From positions 1 to 11,374 of the forward strand of contig CAZBNU010000128.1 of assembly GCA_964493075.1 (NCBI GenBank): a stretch of DNA of 11,374 nucleotides, read 5' to 3'. The DNA comes from SLFT01 sp964493075. Lineage in GTDB: Bacteria; Hydrogenedentota; Hydrogenedentia; Hydrogenedentales; CAITNO01. Positions 1 to 6,300 of the stretch are shown here, in pieces; position 1 is the stretch's first letter, and each line of letters starts with the position of its first letter. Position numbers and translations under genes: made by a program. The notes below the pieces were generated by a model that was not told where the DNA came from, ran no database searches, and saw only the letters and a program-made list of their open reading frames with translations.

Positions 1-149
1 GTATCCGGTGCCGCAGCTTCTTCGGCCTGCTCTTCGGCCGGTGGTTCACCTGCAACGTCCGGTGTGGCATTATCCTGAGCAAATGTAAAGGGACTGGCCA
101 TCAGAAAAAACAAGACCCCGGTTACTAAACTATATCGAAAGCGCAACAT
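1..149 (-). CDS. Secreted protein, N-terminal fragment (runs off window)
   Basis: The gene starts at the ATG at 149-147 and reads leftward out of the window, so only about 49 residues are visible. The start is supported by an AAAAGGAG ribosome-binding site about 7 bases upstream. Residues 1-24 form a clear signal peptide: a basic start (MLRFRYS), a hydrophobic core (VTGVLFFLMA) and a likely signal peptidase I site after FTFA, before QDN. The exported part begins with a low-complexity stretch rich in Ala, Glu and Pro, typical of a flexible linker after a signal peptide. Function cannot be told from this piece. It is divergent from the HIT-family gene at 517. Confidence 0.75.
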   Translation of the reverse strand, partial: MLRFRYSLVTGVLFFLMASPFTFAQDNATPDVAGEPPAEEQAEEAAAPD

Positions 150-192
150 AAAAAATCTCCTTTTAGTGTTATCATCAAAATACGCATACAAT

Positions 193-201
193 ACTATAGC
201 A
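193..201 (-). promoter_or_regulatory. Putative extended -10 promoter for the leftward secreted-protein gene
   Basis: Read on the minus strand, the sequence is TGC-TATAGT: a TATAAT-like -10 box with the TGn extension. It lies 44 bases upstream of the start codon at 149. No good -35 box is present at the expected distance. This is prediction by eye only. Confidence 0.35.
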
Positions 202-455
202 CGAAAAGCAGTCATGTTTGAAATCAAATTTCTCCAGCGCTGTCGCACTTCATTTGCGATCAGTCCCCCAACGCCATTGCGTTTTTTTTGTTTGATAGTT
301 CCTTTCAGTTTGTGCTTAAATGCCGATGATGGCAGCTTTAGCCTATTAAAAATTAATCGAGAGAAACAAAATGCCTTTTTTGCATTGGATGCTTGATAGA
401 AAAGCGACCTATCTTTGTGATAGCACAAAACACTTGTCTCAAATAATAATACTAC

Positions 456-484
456 TTGATTCTATGGCGATTCTATGTTATGCT
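456..484 (+). promoter_or_regulatory. Putative sigma70-type promoter for the HIT-family gene
   Basis: TTGATT (456-461) and TATGCT (479-484) are separated by exactly 17 bases, and the -10 box carries a TGn extension at 476-478. Transcription would start near 491, about 26 bases before the ATG at 517. This also argues against the in-frame upstream ATG at 475, which lies inside the promoter. Confidence 0.5.
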
Positions 485-503
485 GGTCGAATAAGGACAA
501 TGC

Positions 504-510
504 AAGGAGT
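504..510 (+). promoter_or_regulatory. Ribosome-binding site that fixes the HIT-gene start
   Basis: AAGGAGT lies 6 bases before the ATG at 517, whereas the in-frame ATG at 475 has no such site. The 517 start is therefore preferred. Confidence 0.7.
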
Positions 511-516
511 ACGTGC

Positions 517-864
517 ATGAGTGAAGAAACGTTGTTCACAAAGATTATTGAGGGAACCATTCCCTCTGACAAAGTATATGAAGACGAAGACTTTTGCGCC
601 TTTCGCGACATCAATCCCGGCGCGCCGTGTCATGTGCTGATTGTGCCGAAAAAGGTGATTCCGAAAATCAGCGATGCGCAGGAGGAAGATGCGGAACTGC
701 TGGGTCGGTTGCTACTCACAGCCAATAAGGTGGCAGCCCAATTGGGTATCGAGGAAGAAGGCTATCGTTTTGTCATTAATTGCGGCGAGAATGGCGGTCA
801 GGAAGTGATGCATCTGCATCTGCATATTCTGGGCGGTCGGCGATTGAGCTGGCCACCGGGATAA
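517..864 (+). CDS. HIT-family (histidine triad) nucleotide hydrolase, HinT-like
   Basis: A 115-residue protein of the usual size for bacterial HinT-type HIT proteins. HinT enzymes hydrolyse nucleoside phosphoramidates and aminoacyl-adenylates such as AMP-lysine in the cytosol. The fold signatures are all present: an N-terminal FxKIIEGxIPS segment, then DINPGAPCHVLIVPK, and near the C-terminus the catalytic triad HLHLH followed by ILGGRRLSWPPG, which closely matches the classic HinT ending. The start at 517 has an AAGGAGT ribosome-binding site and a promoter just upstream; extending to 475 would add 14 unconserved residues. aroE begins 53 bases downstream with only a weak ribosome-binding site, so the two may be co-transcribed. 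The family is clear. The physiological substrate is not known even for well-studied members. Confidence 0.95.
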   Translation: MSEETLFTKIIEGTIPSDKVYEDEDFCAFRDINPGAPCHVLIVPKKVIPKISDAQEEDAELLGRLLLTANKVAAQLGIEEEGYRFVINCGENGGQEVMHLHLHILGGRRLSWPPG

Positions 865-917
865 GAAACACCTTGACCGCGCCTGCTGAAACCGGAGCAT
901 GAGTACAAATAGAGACT

Positions 918-1787
918 ATGACAACCTTTGTTGATACACAAACGCAGTTATGCGCGGTCATCGGAAATCCTGTGGCGCATTCTTTGTCGCCCGCCATGCA
1001 CAATGCTGCCTTCCAGGCGACGGGTCTGAATTATGTGTACCTTGCCTTTGCCGTGGAAGACCTCGCTGGATGTGTTGCAGGTATGCGGGCCCTAAAGGGA
1101 TTCCGGGGGCTGAGCGTCACCATTCCACATAAAATCAATGTTATGCAGTACCTGGATAGGGTTGATGATCTTGCCCGTAACGTAGGGTGTGTGAACACCG
1201 TTACAAATAGGGATGGGTGTCTCACGGGCACCATTACGGATGGGCTTGGTACGCTACGCGCCTTCGAGCAGGCGTCGGTTGCCCTTAATGACAAATCTAT
1301 TCTTTTTGTAGGCACTGGTGGCGCAGCCCGTGCCGTTGCCTTTGCCATGACCGACGGATGCCATCCCCGTGAATTGCATATTCTGGGGCGCACAGCCAGT
1401 CGCATGCAACAACTGGTGGATGACCTGGCAGCCACCACGGATATCCCGATTCACGGCGGATCGTTGGTGAAAGACCTTGAACAGACCGTTGCTAAAAGTG
1501 ATGTGATTATTCAGGCAACCCCCATCGGTATGCACGGGCACACCAATGGAGAGAGTCCGGTTCCCGCCAGGCTGCTGAAACCGGAACACATTGTATTTGA
1601 CATGGTCTATCGTCCCATGAAAACGCAGTTTATTTTAGATGCAGAAAGGATCGGATGCGTTTCCATATTGGGTCTGGAAATGTTGGTGAACCAAGCGGTG
1701 TTGCAATTTGAACACTGGACAGGGCAGCCCGCTCCGGAAAACATAATGCGCGATGCACTGGTGAAGGCCCTTGAAAAGAATCAATGA
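918..1787 (+). CDS. aroE: Shikimate dehydrogenase (NADP+)
   Basis: Catalyses NADPH-dependent reduction of 3-dehydroshikimate to shikimate in chorismate and aromatic amino acid synthesis, in the cytosol. At 289 residues it is slightly longer than typical AroE (about 270-280). Visible motifs: the shikimate-binding SLSPAMHN at residues 22-29; SVTIPHK with the catalytic Lys at 72; NT at 93-94; the catalytic Asp at 108 in TDG; the Rossmann loop GTGGAARA at 132-139 for NADP; GRTASR for the 2'-phosphate; and the C-terminal GLEMLVNQA helix with Gln that contacts substrate. One deviation: the usual N-T-D-G around the catalytic Asp reads I-T-D-G (Ile106). The other active-site residues look intact, so an active enzyme is expected. 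No other aromatic-pathway gene is in the window. The ATG at 918 has only a weak purine stretch upstream, which fits translation coupled to the preceding gene. Confidence 0.95.
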   Translation: MTTFVDTQTQLCAVIGNPVAHSLSPAMHNAAFQATGLNYVYLAFAVEDLAGCVAGMRALKGFRGLSVTIPHKINVMQYLDRVDDLARNVGCVNTVTNRDGCLTGTITDGLGTLRAFEQASVALNDKSILFVGTGGAARAVAFAMTDGCHPRELHILGRTASRMQQLVDDLAATTDIPIHGGSLVKDLEQTVAKSDVIIQATPIGMHGHTNGESPVPARLLKPEHIVFDMVYRPMKTQFILDAERIGCVSILGLEMLVNQAVLQFEHWTGQPAPENIMRDALVKALEKNQ

Positions 1788-1813
1788 CAACCGCGTTCAT
1801 CCGTGGTTATTAT
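1784..1813 (+). promoter_or_regulatory. Putative sigma70-type promoter for the 64-residue protein
   Basis: ATGACA (1784-1789, overlapping the aroE stop codon) and TATTAT (1808-1813) each match 5 of 6 consensus bases and are separated by 18 bases. The following leader of about 100 bases contains a small inverted repeat, GAACG/CGTTC (1889-1905), directly before the ribosome-binding site. Prediction by eye. Confidence 0.4.
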
Positions 1814-1920
1814 GTACAGTAAAAACGTGATTTTCTGGTTTTTGGAAACCATCCAAATCAGTGAATAGCACCAGCGTAGAAACTGTGTGAACGACGAAGA
1901 CGTTCGGGAAAGGACAAGCC

Positions 1921-2115
1921 ATGCGCGTACAAAGTTTTATAGGCAAGGTAAGCATTGCCGGCCTACAGCAGATGGACCACCAGATTAACGAGTGGTTGGA
2001 ACGCAACAAAATCAATCTGGTACAGGTAAAACAATCCTTCGGCAGCGACATCCATCATGACGGCCGTGGACGGGAGCCTATTGTCGTCATAACTCTCTGG
2101 TACGAATCTTCGTGA
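1921..2115 (+). CDS. Small conserved-looking protein of unknown function (64 aa)
   Basis: A 64-residue soluble protein with no signal peptide or membrane segment. The start is well supported by GGAAAGGA at 1907-1914, 6 bases before the ATG. The layout suggests a compact alpha/beta fold: a strand (VQSFIGKVSI), a helix (LQQMDHQINEWLERN), then two strands (INLVQVKQSFG and PIVVITLWYE) joined by a polar turn with HHDGRGREP. I recall similar short proteins ending in 'EPVVVTxIWY' in several environmental bacteria, but cannot name a family or function. It stands alone between aroE and the EIIA fusion and has its own candidate promoter. A coding origin is likely because of the ribosome-binding site and the ordered secondary-structure pattern; the function is open. 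Confidence 0.7.
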   Translation: MRVQSFIGKVSIAGLQQMDHQINEWLERNKINLVQVKQSFGSDIHHDGRGREPIVVITLWYESS

Positions 2116-2149
2116 ACAGGGTTTAATTAACGTGACTTTCCGGTTTTCT

Positions 2150-2178
2150 TTGAATTTTGCCCCTTCTGATGTTACAAT
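2150..2178 (+). promoter_or_regulatory. Putative sigma70-type promoter for the EIIA/zinc-ribbon gene
   Basis: TTGAAT (2150-2155) and TACAAT (2173-2178) lie exactly 17 bases apart. Transcription would start near 2185. That leaves about 80 bases of leader before the preferred ATG at 2265, and only about 26 bases before the alternative TTG at 2211. Confidence 0.5.
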
Positions 2179-2264
2179 GAAAGAAGTGGTAAATTGTTTC
2201 ATGTACAGCATTGTCCAGTGCTGTCGCAGATCAACACACAATGAATGATATAAGGCCCTCTCTT

Positions 2265-3095
2265 ATGATACTAACAGACTATATTGGGGTGGATTGTGTC
2301 CTTGCAGACATGACACAAAAAGACAAACCGGAAACGCTGAAGGAACTGACGCATCTTCTTTTTGACAAAAAGAACCTGAAGGGAGTGGACGCTGCGCTAG
2401 ATCAGATTATGGCGCGTGAAGGCACGGATAGCACCGGTATCGGCCATGGCATTGCAGTGCCTCATGCCCGTGTTTCGGGATTGAAAACCCTGCATTGTGC
2501 TGTGGGAAGATTCAAGGATGGGATAGATTTTTCTTCCATAGACAAAAAGCCGGTGCATCTTGTTTTCCTGATTTGCTATCCTCCGACACAGCAGACCACC
2601 TATCTGAACTTCGTGGCGACTGTGGCAAAACTGCTGCGCGACGATGCTCATTTGAAAGCCATGCTCAAAGCGGAAACGAGCAAAGAAGTATTCGATGTGC
2701 TGCACGAGCTTTCTTCGCCGCTGGGAAAACCGGAAGAATATTATGCGCGCAAGGTGAAAGCGGACCCCGAAATTTTGGAAGCACGGGACGCCCATGCCGA
2801 CCTCATTCTGTTGGCACGCCTGCAACTGTGTCATGAAATGTACGACACGGCGCGCACCGGCAAACGCCAGATTAAAGAGCGTATGAACAATATCCGTTCC
2901 CTGATTGACAAGCGGCTTCTGCGCCACTTTGACCGGCTGATGGTGGGCCGTCCTCCGGCGCTGGTACCTGTGGAAGCGGACACCTGCCAGGGATGCTTTA
3001 TGCGTCTGCCCTCCCAGTTCGCGCAAAAAGTGCGGGAGGATACCAACCACATCCATACCTGCAACAACTGCAGTCGATTCATCTACATCGTATAA
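2265..3095 (+). CDS. PTS EIIA (PtsN/fructose-type) domain fused to C4 zinc ribbon
   Basis: A 276-residue cytosolic protein with two domains. Residues 1 to about 150 match PTS EIIA of the fructose/mannitol/PtsN family: MILTDYI start, KxETLKEL helix, GIGHGIAVPHA with the phosphorylatable His at 67, then VHLVFLICYPP and a YLNFVATVAKLL helix. After a helical linker (about 165-225) comes a DUF164/CdsZ-like zinc ribbon: ALVPVE-x4-C241-x2-C244 (MRLP follows) and C266-x2-C269 near the end. PtsN domains accept phosphate from HPr/NPr and signal by protein contacts; CdsZ-type ribbons are thought to bind nucleic acid or proteins. Together this suggests a phosphorylation-sensing regulator rather than a sugar transporter, and no EIIB/EIIC lies nearby. 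The start at 2265 has TAAGG 9 bases upstream and matches the family's N-terminus; ATG 2241 and TTG 2211 are in frame but lack ribosome-binding sites. Confidence 0.88.
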   Translation: MILTDYIGVDCVLADMTQKDKPETLKELTHLLFDKKNLKGVDAALDQIMAREGTDSTGIGHGIAVPHARVSGLKTLHCAVGRFKDGIDFSSIDKKPVHLVFLICYPPTQQTTYLNFVATVAKLLRDDAHLKAMLKAETSKEVFDVLHELSSPLGKPEEYYARKVKADPEILEARDAHADLILLARLQLCHEMYDTARTGKRQIKERMNNIRSLIDKRLLRHFDRLMVGRPPALVPVEADTCQGCFMRLPSQFAQKVREDTNHIHTCNNCSRFIYIV

Positions 3096-3116
3096 GCACT
3101 ATTTTTCGAACATACA

Positions 3117-3125
3117 TGGTATAAT
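3117..3125 (+). promoter_or_regulatory. Putative extended -10 promoter for the cNMP-binding gene
   Basis: TGG-TATAAT is a perfect -10 hexamer with the TGn extension, in the gap between the EIIA fusion and the cNMP-binding gene. The -35 region is poor. Transcription would start near 3132, about 83 bases before the ATG at 3215. The cNMP-binding gene and the protease behind it may therefore be transcribed independently of the EIIA gene. Confidence 0.5.
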
Positions 3126-3214
3126 TGGGTAGCAGGAATTTTGTCTGTGGCCGTTGGGTTCAGACTATATGCTGGCTTTGTTTTTCTATATGTTGAAACG
3201 AAAGGTTCGATTGG

Positions 3215-3643
3215 ATGAACTCGGAACAACTACGCGCCATCATGAAAAGCGTCCCTTTTTTCAAAGGCCTGAGCGAAAGTGATGTGGCAAAAATTTTCAG
3301 CAAGGGAATGACGGTGCGGGTAACCAAAGACGAAGTGCTTTTCTACAAGAACACCGTGGGCAATCAGATGTATGTGGTGCTGGCGGGAAAACTGGGCGTG
3401 TACAACGGGGAAAAGTGCATTGCCACGCTCGCCACAGGCGACATGTGCGGCGAAATGGCGCTGGTAAGCCATGCGCCCCGAAGCGCCACGGTCAAAGCGC
3501 TGGAAAACAGCCTGCTCTTTGTGCTTTCTGAAACGACTGTGGAGCGGCTTTTAACCAAAAGAGTTGCAGTTCAGTTGCTGCTGAATATCATCAGCACTTT
3601 AAGCCAACGCCTGCGTGATGCGAACACGCGACTGGCGTTATAA
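3215..3643 (+). CDS. Stand-alone cyclic nucleotide-binding (CRP/cNMP-fold) protein
   Basis: A 142-residue protein made almost entirely of one cNMP-binding domain. Residues 8-40 hold the leading helices with VPFFKGLS, a typical CNB opening. A beta-roll follows (VLFYKNTVGNQMYVVLAGKLGVY), and the phosphate-binding cassette spans 79-92, with G79-E80-M-A-L and P88-R89-S-A-T: the conserved Glu and Arg that hold the ribose and phosphate of cAMP/cGMP are both present. A C-terminal helix (about 112-138) follows, but no helix-turn-helix or kinase domain, so it is not a CRP-type transcription factor by itself. It may act as a partner subunit responding to a cyclic nucleotide. The ATG at 3215 has AAAGG about 9 bases upstream. 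The gene ends 19 bases before the protease gene, suggesting co-transcription. No cyclase is seen in the window. Confidence 0.9.
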   Translation: MNSEQLRAIMKSVPFFKGLSESDVAKIFSKGMTVRVTKDEVLFYKNTVGNQMYVVLAGKLGVYNGEKCIATLATGDMCGEMALVSHAPRSATVKALENSLLFVLSETTVERLLTKRVAVQLLLNIISTLSQRLRDANTRLAL

Positions 3644-3662
3644 CAGTTGCATTGAATGCCGG

Positions 3663-6188
3663 ATGCGGATTATGCGTATCAGTGTAATAACAGGGGTTGC
3701 GTTTATATTGACGCTGTCAGGTTTCACCGCAGCGCGGGGTGAGGGTACCGTTGTGATCCCTGATCCCTGCGAAAAACCCTGCATTACAGAAATCAGCAAT
3801 GTTCCCTGGCAGGGCCCCGATTTGTCGCCACGGTCAAAGGTTATTTATGGGGAAGATGATCGTATTGATGTTTATCAAGAAACGGATGAATTGCGTCTGC
3901 AATGGGCAGCGTCTACCTGCGCTCTGATCGGTACGACCCGACTTACCCAGAATCAGGATGGTTCGTGGACCCTTTCTTCGCCTGCCACATATTCGCGCTT
4001 CGGAGTGTCTGCCTGCGATGGCGAGCCTTTCGGCGACCAGCCCACTGCGGCGTCTTGCACGGGCTTTATGGTGAGCGACGATTTGATTGTTACCGCCGGT
4101 CATTGCTACAGCACCAGCTCTCTGTCCACAGTGCGCTTTGTTTTCGGCTTTTGGATGGAGGACAGCGTAACACCACGTCTAAACTTCCTGGAGAGCGAAG
4201 TGTACCAGGGCATTGAGGTCGTCAGTTATGCCTCGACAGGTGAATTCGACCATTCTGTGGTTCGCGTAGACCGACCTATTACCGCGCCGGGCGCAAGCGC
4301 GTTTATCGTGCGGCGCGAGGGAACCATTCAGCCGGGAGAATATGTGGGCGTCATTGGCCATCCTTCCGGTCTTCCCATGAAAATTGCCTTTGGCGATACC
4401 TATGTGCGTTCGTCAAGCGCCACGGGATATTTTGTGGCTAACCTGGACACCTACGGCGGTAACTCCGGTTCACCGGTAATTAACGCTACCACAGGCATGC
4501 TTGAGGGCATACTTGTCCGCGGCGCCACCGACTTTATTCTGGATAGCGTAAACAGTTGCTTTCGCAGCAATGTGTACAGCAACACGGAGGGACGCGGCGA
4601 GGATGTAACAAAGGCGACGGTTTTTGCGCCCTACGTTCCGGGACAAGGCGGTTACTCAGGAGTGCTCAGGATCGATGCCGATTATTATTTTTGCAATGAC
4701 ACCATGCGGGTTACTGTTGTTGATGCCGACCTTGAAGGAGAAGCATCTATCGCTGTGGCCGTTACCACCCTTCTCGGCGATGCTGAAACTGTAACCCTGA
4801 ACGCCACCGCTCCAATGTCCAGCGAATTTATTGCGACCATATCGTTGCAAACCGGAAACCCGATTCAGGGGTCCGGAACGCTTGAAATAAACCATGACGA
4901 CGTTATTACTGTCCTGTACTTTGATGCCGCTAGCGAAACGGGACTGCCCGTAAACCGCACCGCGCAGGCAAGTGTGGACTGCGTTGCTCCCGAAATTCTA
5001 AACGTGGAAGTTTCCTATATCAGCGGCACCCAGGCGCAGATTCTGGTTACCACTGATGAAGAAGCCTATATCTCGGTTTACTTCGGAGAAAGCTGTGGCG
5101 ACCTTCCCTATGTATTTGATTCACTTTGGCAAACTGACCATACGGTCAATCTGGGAACCCTTTACCCGGACACAAAATACTATTTTGCCATCGCCGCAGA
5201 GGACCGCACTGGAAACGATGCCTATGCAGATAATGGCGGCGCGTGCTATTATTTTTACACTTACACCAGATTAGATTATTTTACCGAATTCTTTTCCATC
5301 TCAAATTCCCTTGATCTTGAGTACACACAGACAACGTTCATGCCCGTGGATCACCCCAACTATTATGAGGCATGCACCAAAACGGTCTCGGAATTTCCAG
5401 TTTCACCTGGCGGCGAAATTATCGCTCCCGGCGATGATGGCTTCGTGGAGATTCCCTTTACTCATGGCGCGCCCATCGCTTTTTATAGCACGAACTACGA
5501 CCGCATGTATGTCGGCAGCAATGGCTATATTACCTTTGGCATGGGAGATGTTGTGTATCAGCCCCAGTACAGTCTTCATTTCCAACTTCCGCGCATCTCA
5601 GGGCTCATGTGCGACTTGAATCCTGCGCGACGGGGGACTGTATATTTCGACCGCATCAGCGACCGCTATGTAGTCAGCTTTGTGGGCGTACCGGTATACA
5701 GCAATACAAACCAGTATCCCCCCGAAAATAGCCACACGTTTCAGGTAGAACTGTTCTTTACCGGTGCCATCAGAATAACCTGGCTGGATTTGTTTACAGC
5801 TAATGCTGTTGCCGGACTGTCTGCCGGATTGGGTGTTCCCAATGACTTTGTCTCGCAGGACCTGACTGGCCTGACTGATTGCAGCAGCATGGTTTTCGAA
5901 GGGGAATACCACAGTGCCGACACTGATCAAGACTGGCACATATCACTCACAGAACTGATGCGCGTGGTACAGTTCTACAATGTGGGCCAGTACCACTGCA
6001 ACGCGGAATTTACGGACGGCTATGATGCCGGCGACGGCGACAAAAACTGCACGCCCCATAAGAGCGATTATGCGCCCGCCGACTGGCAGATAAACCTCAG
6101 CGAATTGATCCGCCTCATCCAACTGTACAATGCTGGCGGATACCGTCCGGATGATGCCGCCGAAGATGGGTATAGGCCGCTCCCCTGA
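3663..6188 (+). CDS. Exported trypsin-like serine protease with EF-hand/dockerin-like C-terminal repeats
   Basis: An 841-residue exported protein, probably an extracellular or surface protease. The signal peptide (MRIMRIS then a hydrophobic stretch to SGFTAARG) supports a start at 3663 or 3672; the longer reading from 3615 would overlap the previous gene and bury the signal. Domains: a chymotrypsin-like/V8-like protease at about 110-330 with the full triad, His147 in TAGHC, Asp196 in EFDHSVV, and Ser268 in GGNSGSP, plus the typical IGHPSG loop; Ig/FN3-like beta-sandwich segments at about 335-540; a region with STNYDRMYVGSNGYITFG that resembles the nidogen-type/beta-sandwich modules of environmental surface proteins (about 600-735); and two C-terminal copies, 50 residues apart, of a DWxISLxEL..QxYN motif. 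The first copy is a near-canonical EF-hand loop. It probably forms a transcription unit with the cNMP-binding gene. Substrate unknown. Triad and export are read directly; the roles of the beta domains are inferred. Confidence 0.9.
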   Translation: MRIMRISVITGVAFILTLSGFTAARGEGTVVIPDPCEKPCITEISNVPWQGPDLSPRSKVIYGEDDRIDVYQETDELRLQWAASTCALIGTTRLTQNQDGSWTLSSPATYSRFGVSACDGEPFGDQPTAASCTGFMVSDDLIVTAGHCYSTSSLSTVRFVFGFWMEDSVTPRLNFLESEVYQGIEVVSYASTGEFDHSVVRVDRPITAPGASAFIVRREGTIQPGEYVGVIGHPSGLPMKIAFGDTYVRSSSATGYFVANLDTYGGNSGSPVINATTGMLEGILVRGATDFILDSVNSCFRSNVYSNTEGRGEDVTKATVFAPYVPGQGGYSGVLRIDADYYFCNDTMRVTVVDADLEGEASIAVAVTTLLGDAETVTLNATAPMSSEFIATISLQTGNPIQGSGTLEINHDDVITVLYFDAASETGLPVNRTAQASVDCVAPEILNVEVSYISGTQAQILVTTDEEAYISVYFGESCGDLPYVFDSLWQTDHTVNLGTLYPDTKYYFAIAAEDRTGNDAYADNGGACYYFYTYTRLDYFTEFFSISNSLDLEYTQTTFMPVDHPNYYEACTKTVSEFPVSPGGEIIAPGDDGFVEIPFTHGAPIAFYSTNYDRMYVGSNGYITFGMGDVVYQPQYSLHFQLPRISGLMCDLNPARRGTVYFDRISDRYVVSFVGVPVYSNTNQYPPENSHTFQVELFFTGAIRITWLDLFTANAVAGLSAGLGVPNDFVSQDLTGLTDCSSMVFEGEYHSADTDQDWHISLTELMRVVQFYNVGQYHCNAEFTDGYDAGDGDKNCTPHKSDYAPADWQINLSELIRLIQLYNAGGYRPDDAAEDGYRPLP
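5919..6131 (+). repeat. Two protein-level EF-hand/dockerin-like repeats at protease C-terminus
   Basis: Copy 1 (5919-5981, residues 753-773) and copy 2 (6069-6131, residues 803-823) are offset by exactly 50 codons and share D-W-x-I-x-L-x-E-L-x-R-x-x-Q-x-Y-N. Copy 1 reads D-x-D-x-D-W-x-I-S-L-x-E, which fits the 12-position EF-hand calcium loop (acidic at 1, 3, 5; Ser at 9; Glu at 12; hydrophobic at 8). Copy 2 has lost the acidic residues at positions 1 and 3 but keeps 5 and 12. The helix after each loop matches the exiting EF-hand helix. Dockerins have the same paired layout. Confidence 0.75.
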
Positions 6189-6193
6189 TTATT

Positions 6194-6210
6194 TCCGCAG
6201 ATATTGCGGA
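6194..6210 (+). terminator. Small hairpin after the protease gene, possible weak terminator
   Basis: TCCGCA-gatat-TGCGGA is a perfect 6-bp stem with a 5-base loop starting 6 bases after the protease stop codon. No T-run follows directly (the next T-rich stretch is about 20 bases on), so it is at best a weak or factor-assisted terminator, or an mRNA 3'-end stabiliser. Confidence 0.3.
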
Positions 6211-6300
6211 CAACGTCCCTGCAAACTGTTTTCTTTCCTCCGTGCAGGTGTAGTATCCTTATAAAAGGTTGATAGGCCCCAAAATCATAAAGGAGTTGCC

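Larger units (their letters stand above)
150..516. other. AT-rich divergent intergenic region, no gene seen
   Basis: This stretch separates the divergent starts at 149 (minus) and 517 (plus). It is clearly more AT-rich than its surroundings and probably holds promoters for both directions. Two small inverted repeats are visible. AACGC/GCGTT at 270-283 is followed by a run of T to 289. AATGC/GCATT at 370-386 encloses a T-rich loop. The first resembles a weak plus-strand terminator, but no plus-strand gene precedes it here. The only open frame (166-396) begins at a GTG without a ribosome-binding site and resembles no protein I know. Confidence 0.5.

Noticed and set aside
270..289. Terminator-like AACGC/GCGTT hairpin with T-run
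   Set aside because: The stem is only 5 bp and no plus-strand gene precedes it within the window, so it is not called as a terminator.
166..396. A 76-residue plus-strand open frame in the AT-rich gap
   Set aside because: It starts at GTG without a ribosome-binding site, lies across the divergent promoter region, and resembles no known protein.
1797..2051. An 84-residue minus-strand open frame
   Set aside because: It is antisense to the better-supported 64-residue gene and its leader, with no ribosome-binding site and a Cys-rich, unstructured translation.
2397..3056. A 219-residue minus-strand open frame
   Set aside because: It is antisense to the EIIA/zinc-ribbon gene, whose motifs are clear on the plus strand.
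3615..3662. Upstream extension of the protease gene that would overlap the cNMP-binding gene
   Set aside because: It would add a charged stretch before the signal peptide and overlap the previous gene by 29 bases. The starts at 3663 or 3672 place the signal peptide at the N-terminus.
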